From NCBI RefSeq assembly GCF_001467955.1, contig NZ_LNYR01000006.1, forward strand, positions 1 to 64,000: a DNA stretch of 64,000 nt, given 5' to 3'. This DNA is from Legionella quateirensis (GTDB lineage: Bacteria; Pseudomonadota; Gammaproteobacteria; Legionellales; Legionellaceae). Of the stretch, positions 1 to 9,000 are shown piece after piece. A program made the translations under genes and the position numbers. The notes below the pieces were generated by a model. That model saw nothing but the letters and a program-made list of their open reading frames with translations. It had not been told where the DNA came from and did not search any database. Numbering within the stretch: the stretch's first letter is position 1; each line of letters begins with the position of its first letter.

Positions 1-145
1 TTTATTAAGCACTCAAATTTCTTCAAAGCGCCCACACAGTTTGTCTTCTCAATTCTTAATGAACCTGCCCCGAAGGCGTGCTGCGTATTCTACTGATTTC
101 CGTATCAGTGTCAAATACTTTTTGCATTTTTTTCTAAAATTTATT

Positions 146-1354
146 TCAGTCTGCTTTTTGTAAACGCAGCTTGGCAATTCTACGCTTACCGACTTGTATT
201 ATATATGTATGACCTGAAGGTAATATTAAGGAGGGATCAGAAACCTTATCACCATTAATCTTTACCGCACCTTGCTTCACCATTCTTATAGACTCTGAAG
301 TACTTGCTGTCAAATCCAGTTGTTTTAATAACTGTGCAAGATTAACGGAATCATCACCTGTTAATGACAACTCTTCCAGATTCTCGGGGATCACACCTTT
401 TTGAAATCGCTCTATAAATTCCTTGTGTACGGTTTCGGCCTGATTTTGATCGTGAAAACGAGTTACAATTTCCTTGGCAAATTCTATTTTTACATCACGG
501 GGATTTAATCCCTCTTCCACAGATTTCTTTAACTTTTGAATTTCCTTACCTGTTTTAAAACTGAGAAGGTCAATGTAGCGCCACATCAATTCATCAGATA
601 CGGACATTATTTTACCGAACATGTCGACAGCAGGTTCATTAATACCTATATAGTTATCCAAAGATTTAGACATTTTCTTCACACCATCCAAACCTTCGAT
701 TAATGGTGTCATCATTACAACCTGCGGTTCAAATCCGTAATGTTTCTGTAACTCCCGTCCCATTAACAAATTGAATTTTTGATCTGTACCCCCAAGCTCC
801 ACGTCTGCTTTCAAGGCTACCGAATCATAACCCTGTAATAGAGGGTATAAAAACTCATGAATGGCTATAGGCTGACCTGTTGTATATCGTTTATTAAAGT
901 CATCACGCTCTAGCATCCGCGCAACTGTATGTGTCGATGCCAAACGAATTAAATCAACGGCATTAAATTTGTTTAACCATTGCGAATTAAATGCAACGGT
1001 CGTCTTGTCCGGATCGAGTATTTTAAAAACCTGATGCTGATACGTTTTTGCGTTCTCAATAACTGTTTCTTCACTTAATGGCATGCGGGTTACATTTTTT
1101 CCGGTAGGATCGCCAATCATAGCGGTGAAATCACCGATTAAAAAAATCACCTCATGGCCATACAATTGAAACTGTCTTAATTTATTGAGTAATACAGTAT
1201 GTCCCAAGTGTAAATCAGGTGCAGTAGGATCAAAGCCCGCTTTAATTTTTAAGGGGACTTCCTTTTGTAATTTTTTGGTTAACTCATGCTGCGGAAGTAC
1301 TTCCTCGCAACCTCGCATTAATTCTAGTTGGCACTCTGAAATTGTTTCTAACAT
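146..1354 (-). CDS. tyrS: Tyrosyl-tRNA synthetase
   Basis: Class I aminoacyl-tRNA synthetase that charges tRNA-Tyr in the cytoplasm. The 402-residue product has the HIGH-type signature HLGH near residue 49, the KMSKS loop (KKMSKS) near residue 230, and a C-terminal S4 RNA-binding domain over roughly the last 65 residues ([13 protein letters not shown]). This is the KMSKS-bearing TyrRS subtype, not the KFGKS type of E. coli. The ATG is preceded by AAGG at a workable distance. It is divergent from the M23 peptidase gene, with a 257-bp shared upstream region. Length and motifs are complete. Confidence 0.97.
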   Translation of the reverse strand: MLETISECQLELMRGCEEVLPQHELTKKLQKEVPLKIKAGFDPTAPDLHLGHTVLLNKLRQFQLYGHEVIFLIGDFTAMIGDPTGKNVTRMPLSEETVIENAKTYQHQVFKILDPDKTTVAFNSQWLNKFNAVDLIRLASTHTVARMLERDDFNKRYTTGQPIAIHEFLYPLLQGYDSVALKADVELGGTDQKFNLLMGRELQKHYGFEPQVVMMTPLIEGLDGVKKMSKSLDNYIGINEPAVDMFGKIMSVSDELMWRYIDLLSFKTGKEIQKLKKSVEEGLNPRDVKIEFAKEIVTRFHDQNQAETVHKEFIERFQKGVIPENLEELSLTGDDSVNLAQLLKQLDLTASTSESIRMVKQGAVKINGDKVSDPSLILPSGHTYIIQVGKRRIAKLRLQKAD

Positions 1355-1611
1355 ACATTAAAACCTTTATAAATGATTGACCAATCTTCTCACAGCGAGT
1401 ATCTTAGCCCGGTTAGCAAATTCCTGCTATACCAAATTATGTAATTAAAGATAACTTGTTACACGAAATTGAGAAAAATAATACAAACTATCTAAATATG
1501 TGGTTATATTAATTAACTTGAGTTAGTGGTCACGCGCATTCCTTGAGTGTGATACATTAGTTAATAATAGAACTACAGCATTCATAGGAATGACAGCAGT
1601 ATAGGCAACCA

Positions 1612-3006
1612 ATGGCAAAAAGACCAAATATCTCAAAACGACACTCTGGTAAACCATCCAAGCTATTAACTGCTTTTGCGTTAATTATTGCCTTTTCATT
1701 ACCCTATTATTTAGTTAAGAATTTCGCGCATCGTAAAAATACAGATTATACCAATAGAACCTTAACCTTGCCTAAACTCCCTGAAAAAGAATTCATAATA
1801 AAATCTCAGGAAATCGTCGCGTCAAAACCAGTAGATATTCCAAAGATTGTAGAGAAGGCCCCTCCAAAAGTAGCGGTGATTAAAGATAATGTATGGCAAA
1901 CTATTAAGCCACGACAGGGCGATACCATGGGAGCCATTTTTAGCAGACTGGGCTTGAGCGCTCAAAATTTACATGCAGTGCTTGATAAAAATCCACACGC
2001 CAAAGCACTTACCAATATCAAGCTCAATCAGGAAATTAAATTTTTAATCAGTAAGAACAAACTCGAAAAACTGATTATACCTATGAACAATATTCAGACA
2101 CTTACGGTTTATCGAGTAGGACCAAAATATCAAAATAAAATTGATTCAAAAAAAATGACCAGCCAGGATCTTTATATCACAGCAACTGTTAAAGGTTCTC
2201 TATTTACTACCGCACAAAGAATGAACATACCTTATAAACTAATACGTCAAATGACCGAAATACTGAGTAAGGAAGTTGATTTCAACAGATCGATACGCGC
2301 CGGAGATCAATTTTCTATAGTATACAATGCCTATTACATTGACGATAAAATGGTGCAGATTGGAGATATTCAAGCAGTATCCTACACTAATCGTGGTAAA
2401 ACAGCTCAAGCTGTTCGGCATAATAAAGCCAATGGAGATCATGATTATTACACGCCTCAGGGTAGAAGCTTTAAGAAGGCATTTTCCAGATACCCCATTA
2501 AATTCAGTCATATCAGTTCAACTTTTGCACTATCGAGAAATCATCCAATCCTGCATTACAAAAGAGCGCATAAAGGGATTGATCTGGCAGCACCGATTGG
2601 CACACCCATTCTGGCTACAGGAGATGGAGTAATACAAATAATTGATAGACATAATGGGTACGGCAACATGATTAAAATCAAACATGATAAAACGTACAGC
2701 TCAATCTATGGTCATATGCTCAAGTTTCAAAAAGGACTATCAAAAGGCAGCAAGGTAAAACGAGGACAAGTAATAGGTTATGTAGGGCAAACTGGGCTGG
2801 CTACCGGTCCCCACTGTCATTATGAATTGCATGTGAATAATCTGCCAAGAAACCCAACAACCATTTCGCTGCCCACAGCTTCTCCAATATCTGGACGAGA
2901 ATTAGCTTCGTTCAAAGCTAGAGCGGGTACTTTGCTGGCTCGTTTAAAACTAATTGAACAAGCAAATCTTGCCGCTTCAGGTAAAAAGAATATTGATGTA
3001 GGTTAA
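1612..3006 (+). CDS. M23 murein endopeptidase, MepM/YebA-like
   Basis: Predicted periplasmic D,D-endopeptidase that cuts peptidoglycan cross-links. The 464-residue protein has an N-terminal membrane anchor at about residues 18-37, then a LysM/OapA-like segment near residues 95-155 (RQGDTMGAIFSRLGL). An intermediate Csd3-type domain follows, then a C-terminal LytM domain at about 290-420. The zinc ligands are visible as HKGID near residue 320 and HCHYELH near residue 401. Size and domain order match E. coli MepM (440 residues). In many gammaproteobacteria this gene also neighbours tyrS, and here the two are divergent. Exact bond specificity cannot be read from the sequence. Confidence 0.92.
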   Translation: MAKRPNISKRHSGKPSKLLTAFALIIAFSLPYYLVKNFAHRKNTDYTNRTLTLPKLPEKEFIIKSQEIVASKPVDIPKIVEKAPPKVAVIKDNVWQTIKPRQGDTMGAIFSRLGLSAQNLHAVLDKNPHAKALTNIKLNQEIKFLISKNKLEKLIIPMNNIQTLTVYRVGPKYQNKIDSKKMTSQDLYITATVKGSLFTTAQRMNIPYKLIRQMTEILSKEVDFNRSIRAGDQFSIVYNAYYIDDKMVQIGDIQAVSYTNRGKTAQAVRHNKANGDHDYYTPQGRSFKKAFSRYPIKFSHISSTFALSRNHPILHYKRAHKGIDLAAPIGTPILATGDGVIQIIDRHNGYGNMIKIKHDKTYSSIYGHMLKFQKGLSKGSKVKRGQVIGYVGQTGLATGPHCHYELHVNNLPRNPTTISLPTASPISGRELASFKARAGTLLARLKLIEQANLAASGKKNIDVG

Positions 3007-3076
3007 TTCGTCAGTCTTACAGAATCAATGAAAACAAGATACGCGCAAAATGATATTGCAGGCACGATTATCCTGT

Positions 3077-3610
3077 TTATCCAAATAAATACCGACATAT
3101 TAATACTGAAGCGATAATGCCTGCAAAATCAGCTAATAACCCAACGGGGATTGCATGACGAGTCCGTCTGATCCCAACCGAACCAAAATATACTGCAATC
3201 ACATAAAAGGTTGTTTCCGTACTGCCCATCATGGTTGCCGCTGTTTTGGCAATTATTGAATCTCCGCCATACTGATGAATTAATTCTGCCATAACTCCCG
3301 TAGAAGCACTTCCTGAAAAAGGTCGAATCAGAGCTAAAGGAAGAACTTCTGGTGGCATCCCAATCATGGTCAACAAAGGGGCCAACAGTTGATTGAGCAA
3401 GTCAAAAAATCCTGATGCCCTTAACATTCCAATTGCTACCATCATCGCAATTAAATAGGGAATAATGCTAATACTCGTATCAAATCCCTGCTTAGCTCCT
3501 ACTATAAATGCATCAAATACATTAATCTTCTTAATTGCCGCATATAAAGGGATACCCACTATAAAGGCTAAAAACATCCAATTGGATAATTGATTGGCTA
3601 ATCCACTCAT
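3077..3610 (-). CDS. spmB: SpmB-like nucleoside-recognition (Gate) domain membrane protein
   Basis: A 177-residue integral membrane protein of the spore-maturation-protein B family, which carries the Gate domain also found in nucleoside transporters. Four or five hydrophobic segments are visible, with conserved stretches such as RPFSGSASTGVMAE and MMGSTETTFYVIAVYFG. Its start overlaps the spmA stop by four bases (ATGA), so the two are almost certainly translationally coupled. Despite the name, the family is common in non-sporulating bacteria, where its substrate is unknown. Confidence 0.88.
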   Translation of the reverse strand: MSGLANQLSNWMFLAFIVGIPLYAAIKKINVFDAFIVGAKQGFDTSISIIPYLIAMMVAIGMLRASGFFDLLNQLLAPLLTMIGMPPEVLPLALIRPFSGSASTGVMAELIHQYGGDSIIAKTAATMMGSTETTFYVIAVYFGSVGIRRTRHAIPVGLLADFAGIIASVLICRYLFG

Positions 3611-4212
3611 AAGCTGTCCGCCCTTTGAATTTGAAATCGTTTAAAAGTCGCAAATTGCCGAACAGAAATGATTGCAACAATGGTAGAAACTGAAGTTGCA
3701 ATCAAAGAACTGAAAATCACACTGCTTGGATTGGTACTGCCATTAGCTGCCAAAAACGCGATAGCGGTAGCAGGAATCAATTGAACACTGGAGGTATTGA
3801 TAGCTAAAAAGGTACACATAGAATTTGTTGCAACAGTCATATGCTTATTCAGAGTTTGCAATTCCTTCATAGCCTGTAAACCAAAAGGAGTTGCCGCATT
3901 TGCCAAACCCAGCATATTTGCAGCGATGTTCATTACCATAGCTCCCATCGCAGGATGCTCAACGGGAATATCAGGAAATAAGCGTCTGAGTATGGGTTTG
4001 AGTAGTTTTCCCAATAATGAGACCAACCCTGATTCCGTTGCGATGGACATGATTCCAAGCCATAGAGCCATAATCCCCGTCAATCCAATTGCCACTTCAA
4101 AGCCCAGTTTGGCCGAATCAGTTACTGCTCGAACGACCTCATCAATTCGCCCTTCAATAATACCTACAATTACGGCAATCAAAATCATTCCTAACCAGAT
4201 TATATTGAGCAT
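3607..4212 (-). CDS. spmA: SpmA-like nucleoside-recognition (Gate) domain membrane protein
   Basis: Membrane partner of SpmB, 201 residues, with the family sequence MNIAANMLGLANAATPFG in the middle. I place the start at the ATG ending at 4212, not at the TTG four codons upstream. A GGAGG ribosome binding site lies five bases before this ATG and would be inside the gene if the TTG were used. It forms a two-gene operon with spmB and is divergent from the DUF1460 gene. The substrate is not known. Confidence 0.88.
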   Translation of the reverse strand: MLNIIWLGMILIAVIVGIIEGRIDEVVRAVTDSAKLGFEVAIGLTGIMALWLGIMSIATESGLVSLLGKLLKPILRRLFPDIPVEHPAMGAMVMNIAANMLGLANAATPFGLQAMKELQTLNKHMTVATNSMCTFLAINTSSVQLIPATAIAFLAANGSTNPSSVIFSSLIATSVSTIVAIISVRQFATFKRFQIQRADSL

Positions 4213-4242
4213 TCTTGCCTCCAAGACTTAAAAAGGAGTAGC

Positions 4243-5289
4243 ATGTACCTTATACCGGACCTAAACCATCTAAAACTACTTATGAAATACACACCCACTC
4301 CCTTAAAATTCTTATTTATTATTATCTGTTTAATAACCGGTTATTCCTGTTATGCAATTGATTCTAATGCGATTGAACAACAGGCCAATTCTTCAATTAA
4401 GGAACTATATCATACACTTAACACCATGCCGAACTCTTCCATGACTGAACGAATAGATTGGATAAGCAGCGAATTTAAAGGTGTCCCCTACATCCTGGGC
4501 TCATTGGGTGAAGGAGCAAATGCACGCTATGATCAGTTCCCGCGCTATCGGACCGATGGTTTTGACTGTGATACTTATGTCAATACAGTCCTTGCATTGG
4601 CTACAGCAAACTCACTTGAAACTTTTCAACAATGCTTAAAATACACCCGCTATTACGAAGGTAAGGTCTCATACATCAACCGCAATCACTTTACTTCCAT
4701 AGACTGGAATCGCAATAATCAACGCCGAGGATTACTAAAAGATATTACTCTGACCATCAAAGACAAACAAAAAAAATCCGTCGCTCTATATGCCAAGGCA
4801 CTGATTAACAAACCAGGCTGGTACGCATATAAAACCCAGGATACCATCAGATTAGTCCATGAGAATAAATCAGAACAAGCTAAACGTTTAGCCGAATTAA
4901 AACAAAAAGGCAGTACTCTACAAACAACTCTTTCAACAATTCCTTACATCCCATTAAGTGCATTATTCTCAAAAAATGGCGAACCCAATCTGTATCTCTT
5001 TTCCCAAATTCCATCAGGTTCAATAATAGAAATTGTTCGCCCAAATTGGGACTTACGTAAAAAAATAGGTACGGCATTAAATATTTCGCACTTGGGATTT
5101 GCGATAAAGATTAATAACCATTTATATTTCAGACAAGCCTCCTCCCAATTTGGAAAAGTAGTCGATGTACCCTTAATTGATTACCTCAAAGAAGCTCTTG
5201 TAAGTCCTACTATAAAAGGAATTAATGTTCAAATAGTGCTACCCAGGAAACCAAGCACACAAGGATGTCGTACCTTTATTACTCATTAA
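4243..5289 (+). CDS. Exported DUF1460 family protein (amidase-like)
   Basis: A 348-residue protein of the DUF1460 family, whose structurally studied members are NlpC/P60-like N-acetylmuramoyl-L-alanine amidases. The likely nucleophile is the cysteine of GFDCDTYVNT near residue 107. A candidate His follows in the conserved NHFTSIDWN segment near residue 148. The ATG at 4243 has a good AAGGAG site. The hydrophobic signal sequence (LKFLFIIICLITGYSCYA), however, sits behind a second methionine at residue 15, so the export signal has an unusually long n-region or translation starts later. It is convergent with queF. The enzymatic role is inferred from the family only. Confidence 0.85.
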   Translation: MYLIPDLNHLKLLMKYTPTPLKFLFIIICLITGYSCYAIDSNAIEQQANSSIKELYHTLNTMPNSSMTERIDWISSEFKGVPYILGSLGEGANARYDQFPRYRTDGFDCDTYVNTVLALATANSLETFQQCLKYTRYYEGKVSYINRNHFTSIDWNRNNQRRGLLKDITLTIKDKQKKSVALYAKALINKPGWYAYKTQDTIRLVHENKSEQAKRLAELKQKGSTLQTTLSTIPYIPLSALFSKNGEPNLYLFSQIPSGSIIEIVRPNWDLRKKIGTALNISHLGFAIKINNHLYFRQASSQFGKVVDVPLIDYLKEALVSPTIKGINVQIVLPRKPSTQGCRTFITH

Positions 5290-5310
5290 CTTCAAAACAG
5301 ACTGCCTGAC

Positions 5311-5360
5311 AAGGTTGGTGTCGTATTAATTCGTTCCATTATTAATACACCACCAACCCT
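5311..5360. terminator. Bidirectional hairpin between DUF1460 gene and queF
   Basis: Two arms of about 20 bases (5311-5330 and 5341-5360) are complementary except for one or two positions, with a 10-base loop. It lies exactly between two convergent genes, so it likely ends transcription from both sides. Confidence 0.7.
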
Positions 5361-5387
5361 AATTGAATAATCAGAGAACCTATAACT

Positions 5388-6248
5388 CTATTGTCGAACA
5401 AGCCTTATATTTTTAGCATTCGGCTCCGGTTTAATTGTTGAACGATAAGGATTAATATCCAAACCACCTCGACGGGTGTAACGTCCATAGACTGTTAACT
5501 TCTCTGGCTTACACTGATTCATAATATCAACAAAGATTCGTTCAATGCATTGCTCATGAAACTCATTATGATTACGAAAAGAAACAATATATTTTAATAA
5601 GCCTTCTCTGTTTATCTTGGGACCTTTATAACTAATTTGTACACTTCCCCAATCAGGCTGGTACGTCACCAAACAATTGGATTTTAATAAATCGGAATAT
5701 AAAGTTTCTTCCACCAGATGGTCTTCAACGGTTAGTAATGAAGGGTCAACTGAGTAAACGGAACAGGCTATATCTAAAGAATCAATAGATTCACCATCGA
5801 ATGAATTCTGAAAAGCTATTGTTTTACTATTCCCTAACTGCTGAATCGTAACGGAAACTTCAGATTTTAAACGCTGACTCAGATCGTTAATGATAGTTCG
5901 TTCCACATCAGCGATCGAATCAAATTGAGTGTTGTTAAAGGTATTAAAGTACAGTTTTAATGATTTGGATTCAATAATATTAGGAGAATGGCAATCATAA
6001 ACGATTTCCGCCACAGCAACTATGGGCTTGCCTTTAGCATTAAGCCAGGACACTTCATAATGATTCCAGGTATCAAATCCCCAAAACGGCAACTGATCCG
6101 GATTAATCCCTATTTCAAGACGCTTACCCTCTCGAGGAATAGGAAATAATTTATCGGCATTATATTGTGCCTCATATTCAGATTTCTTACCCAGTTCCAA
6201 TTGATGTTCCAATTCAAATTCCACACTACTTCTCTTAAATACATGCAA
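5388..6248 (-). CDS. queF: NADPH-dependent 7-cyano-7-deazaguanine (preQ0) reductase, type II
   Basis: Reduces preQ0 to preQ1 in queuosine biosynthesis. At 286 residues it is the long (tandem tunnelling-fold) type, like E. coli QueF at 282. The QueF signature ESKSLKLYFNTFN is present near residue 92. The catalytic cysteine is in SNCLVTYQPDW near residue 191. The C-terminus has the conserved TRRGGLDINPYRS. The longest frame starts at a TTG (6248) with no clear ribosome binding site. A GTG eight codons further in is possible, so the start is uncertain. No preQ1 riboswitch is evident in the short upstream gap. Confidence 0.95.
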   Translation of the reverse strand: MHVFKRSSVEFELEHQLELGKKSEYEAQYNADKLFPIPREGKRLEIGINPDQLPFWGFDTWNHYEVSWLNAKGKPIVAVAEIVYDCHSPNIIESKSLKLYFNTFNNTQFDSIADVERTIINDLSQRLKSEVSVTIQQLGNSKTIAFQNSFDGESIDSLDIACSVYSVDPSLLTVEDHLVEETLYSDLLKSNCLVTYQPDWGSVQISYKGPKINREGLLKYIVSFRNHNEFHEQCIERIFVDIMNQCKPEKLTVYGRYTRRGGLDINPYRSTIKPEPNAKNIRLVRQ

Positions 6249-6324
6249 AGTTAATTGCTTTAAAAAAACACATTATACAACAGTGTAGAGCATATCGTAA
6301 TAGTCAGATGGAGTAGAAAAGAAA

Positions 6325-6641
6325 TCAGGATTTAAGGTAATGACGATTTAACTTAATAATCCAGGCACTAAAAATAATCAGAATGAATCCCATCACTATG
6401 AGTGTAAGACGCCAACCGAGCGTATGAGGGAAATGTTGTCCTGTAAAGTAACCAATATAAGCTCTGGAGGTTGGCTATTAGATGAATAATCCTGAACAGT
6501 AAAAATCATATCGTATAATGGAGGATTGGCGACATGTAATGGCATGATGCTAGCCAAAAAAAAGAAAGCCATAACAAGAATAGGCAGAGCCAGCCCCAAA
6601 ATAAGTATTCCATTGCGTCTGATAAAATCGGTATGAGCCAT
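6325..6641 (-). pseudogene. Frameshifted small two-TM membrane protein
   Basis: The first part (6396-6641) encodes an N-terminal membrane segment (ILILGLALPILVMAFFFLA) and a short periplasmic stretch, then runs into a meaningless tail. From about 6466 a second frame, ending at the stop at 6325-6327, encodes a plausible continuation with another membrane segment and a basic tail (GWRLTLIVMGFILIIFSAW, then KLNRHYLKS). A one-base indel near 6465-6470 would join the two into one protein of about 105 residues with two membrane spans. I do not recognise the family. It could instead be a short intact protein with a non-coding downstream frame, but the membrane-like second frame argues against that. 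Confidence 0.55.
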
Positions 6642-7015
6642 GAGCCTGTCCCTAGATCATTGTTTGATCCTACTCAATGATTATAGTAGATTTTATTTAT
6701 TTTAAAGATCGGGCTCCATATCAACCAGGAATCACTAAATCCACGACAGTTAAGCAGAGTCAAGCGTCAACTTGCTAATGCCGCTAACACATGCTCAGGA
6801 TCATTGTTTATAGCAAGCAATAAAGCGTTTTCTGGACCCTCTTATTTCTTTGGATGTACGGAGCACGGACTGAAGCGTCTTTTGTTAATGAACAATTTGG
6901 CCTATGCAGTTGGGAGCCGTCCAGAACTTAAGATTTATTAAGTTGTAACTAAAAAATCGCCACACAAAGGCACTGCTCCCCCAAATTGTCGACAAAGCCG
7001 TTTGAACTGCCCTAT
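6642..7015. other. Intergenic region with no convincing gene
   Basis: No intact gene is visible. Short coding-like pieces occur on both strands. One is a plus-strand frame of about 37 codons around 6829-6942; another is a minus-strand frame of about 20 codons near 6775-6840. None has a start site or recognisable domain. This looks like eroded DNA. Confidence 0.4.
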
Positions 7016-7182
7016 TTAACTTATTGAGCAACTAGATCGACTTTTTTCTGATTCCACTGTTTGGCTTGTCTTTGTCGTAGGTGCCTCAAGTAATTCGCTC
7101 AGCGTTTCGTAGCCTGTTGTATCATCGCTCTTATTTACCTGAAGTTGGCCACCTAACGATTTTGAAAAATCTATTAATTCAT
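7016..7182 (-). pseudogene. C-terminal remnant of an unknown protein ending in a CaaX-like box
   Basis: An open minus-strand frame of about 55 codons directly follows the DUF924 stop codon but lies in a different frame, with no start codon or ribosome binding site of its own. Its composition is typical of a real hydrophilic C-terminal tail (SKSLGGQLQVNKSDD, then TLSELLEAP), and it ends SSCSIS. The last four residues, C-S-I-S, match the eukaryotic CaaX farnesylation consensus, which several Legionella effectors use for membrane targeting in the host. No upstream portion of the gene is present, so it is read as a remnant. Confidence 0.4.
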
Positions 7183-7722
7183 TCAAAAAGAAGAGTTTGG
7201 TTGCTTTAAAAACTCTAATTCCTCTGGCGTAGACTCCCTGCCTAAAATTAAATTCCTATGAGGATATCGTCCAAATTTCTCAATAATTGCAGCATGCTTC
7301 AGCTCAAATTCATAATTAGCTTCCATTTGAGGCAGGCTAAAAAGTTGCTTTGCTTGCTCATGAATAATTGCCGACTCACTGTGCATAAATGGCATATAGA
7401 GAAAAACTCGTTGTGTAGGCTCAAGTTCTTTATCAAAATGATTTTTAATAGCACATTGCGCTAATACAAGTGCCATACCATCAAAGAAAAAACTTCGCGA
7501 CGTATCTCTAAAAATATTACGTGAAAATTGGTCTAATACAATTACTTCTGCTAGTGAACCTAAAGGGGTTTCACGCCACTCAAATAATTCACCATTTGAA
7601 GCCTGACGATGTAATTCAAGGAACTTACTTTTGATTAAGTCATCTAAATTGGTATCTTTTTTCCACCAGTCGGCAGGAGATAAAGTGTTGAACCAAAATT
7701 CTAATACGTCTGTATAAATCAT
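7183..7722 (-). CDS. DUF924 family protein
   Basis: A 179-residue soluble protein of the DUF924 family, which is all-helical with a TPR-like fold and of unknown function. Family hallmarks are visible: VLEFWF at the start, PLGSLAEVIVLDQFSRNIFR near residue 55, FLYMPFMHSE near residue 110, and GRYPHRN near residue 152. The length is normal. It stands alone on the minus strand between eroded sequence and a palindromic repeat. Confidence 0.9.
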   Translation of the reverse strand: MIYTDVLEFWFNTLSPADWWKKDTNLDDLIKSKFLELHRQASNGELFEWRETPLGSLAEVIVLDQFSRNIFRDTSRSFFFDGMALVLAQCAIKNHFDKELEPTQRVFLYMPFMHSESAIIHEQAKQLFSLPQMEANYEFELKHAAIIEKFGRYPHRNLILGRESTPEELEFLKQPNSSF

Positions 7723-7924
7723 CTAATATCCTTATTAATTAAAAAAATTAGTTTACACATGAGTCAATGGCTAGTGCATATCATTTATAACAATTAAACA
7801 ATTAATTTTATTTTCCACTTATTCGGGTGTGTTTTGAGGATACTTCACCCAAATCATTTGATTAGACCTTGATGTTGACATTAAGACAGCAACCCCCGAA
7901 GATCATCAGTTATTTAGCATAAGA

Positions 7925-7982
7925 GGGTCAAATCGTGCTTTTTGTTTTAAGATTGAGAAAAGCAAAAAGCACGATCTGCCCT
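7925..7982. repeat. Long hairpin-forming inverted repeat
   Basis: Perfect 13-base arms (7932-7944 and 7963-7975) are extended on both sides by further pairs around a short loop, with GGGTCA-like and TGCCC-like outer ends. It lies in the 317-bp gap between the divergent DUF924 and GST genes, where nothing else is visible. The outer ends recall those of the REP-like palindromes downstream, but the core differs. Confidence 0.7.
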
Positions 7983-8039
7983 TCTATCTTTTTGTTAATA
8001 TCCTAGACAGTTAGAATACATATTTAGGAGTGTATCACA

Positions 8040-8672
8040 TTGCATTATTTGTATAGTTTTAGACGTTGTCCTTACGCAATCCGTGCGCGTATGGCACTTA
8101 AATATGCAGGAATAGAAGTTGGAATACGCGAAGTAAAGCTTAGTGATAAGCCTATAGAATTGATTATGGCATCAGCAAAAGCCACGGTGCCGGTACTGGT
8201 AACAGATTCAGGCAAAGTAATTGATCAAAGCCTCGACATTATGCTGTGGGCAATTGAACAATCTGACCGTGATAATTGGCTCAAGCCTGATTCGCACCAA
8301 CAAATTTTTAATATAATTCAATATAATGACTTTGAGTTTAAGCCCATCTTAGATGGTTACAAATATCCTCAAAAATCGGGGGTTGGTGATCCACTATTTT
8401 ATAGAAAACAAGCACTAGTTTTTCTTGATGAATTAAATGCAAAACTATTAAATTCTCAATATTTGTTTTCCGATAATCCTTGTCTGGCTGACATCGCAAT
8501 TTTTCCCTTTATCCGTCAATTTTGCATGGTTGATAAAGATTGGTTTATGCAATCTCAATTTAATCGGCTAATTTATTGGCTCGAGTTTTTTTTAGAATCT
8601 CCTCTTTTTTTAAGTGTAATGAAAAAATATTCGCCCTGGAAAGCAGGAGACAAAGAACCACTTCTAAGCTAA
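8040..8672 (+). CDS. Glutathione S-transferase family protein
   Basis: A 210-residue GST-fold protein. The N-terminal thioredoxin-like domain starts with YSFRRCPYAIRARMAL, a glutaredoxin-like CPYA motif. The cis-Pro region VPVLV follows, with DQSLDIMLW as the gamma-glutamyl-binding segment. The C-terminal half is helical (LADIAIFPFIRQF). The best start is the TTG at 8040, because AGGAG lies nine bases upstream and the protein would otherwise lose the beginning of the first beta strand. Substrate unknown. Confidence 0.85.
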   Translation: MHYLYSFRRCPYAIRARMALKYAGIEVGIREVKLSDKPIELIMASAKATVPVLVTDSGKVIDQSLDIMLWAIEQSDRDNWLKPDSHQQIFNIIQYNDFEFKPILDGYKYPQKSGVGDPLFYRKQALVFLDELNAKLLNSQYLFSDNPCLADIAIFPFIRQFCMVDKDWFMQSQFNRLIYWLEFFLESPLFLSVMKKYSPWKAGDKEPLLS

Positions 8673-8729
8673 TAAAAAAAGTTAAGGTATTTGAACACCT
8701 GACCTATTCAACACTCTCACAACAATATC

Positions 8730-8826
8730 AAAGGAGTTCAGTTCTTCTTCTAGCAAGAGTAGCCTGGGAGTAGGCTCCAAAGGCCGTATCCCAGGTTTAC
8801 ATCCCACATTCATACGCTTTCCAAAC
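8730..8826. repeat. Dispersed repeat, copy 1 (second copy near 16.5 kb)
   Basis: This roughly 95-bp segment is about 75-80% identical to 16458-16548 in the same orientation. Shared blocks include CCTGGGA, TTTACAT and CCACATTCAT, and both end at TCCAAAC. It carries no open frame of note and lies in the GST to 9001 gap, just before a REP-like palindrome. Its nature is unknown. Confidence 0.6.
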
Positions 8827-8837
8827 CAAAGCAACTT

Positions 8838-8905
8838 AAGGGGTCAGGGCTTGAATTTTGAATTCACGAAACTATAGCATAATTCACATTTCAAGCACTG
8901 ACCCT
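8838..8905. repeat. REP-like palindromic element, fullest copy
   Basis: Inverted arms of 15 bases (8841-8855 and 8890-8904; GGGTCAGGGCTTGAA against its complement) carry one mismatch around an AT-rich core. Related copies lie at 10392-10449, 13217-13284 and, collapsed, at 14685-14711. The GGGGTCAGGNCTTGAA end resembles sequences that flank single-strand-acting Y1/RAYT transposase genes in gammaproteobacteria. That link is from memory and not checked. Confidence 0.7.
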
Positions 8906-9000
8906 CTTGATGTACGATGCTGGCCTCCCTTGGTTTGGTCTAGAAGTTCAATTATCGATTACAATTTGTTTAGATGGCTATGCCATAATAAAAAGTATCC

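Noticed and set aside
3797-4231. 144-codon plus-strand frame opposite spmA
   Set aside because: It is the antisense shadow of spmA.
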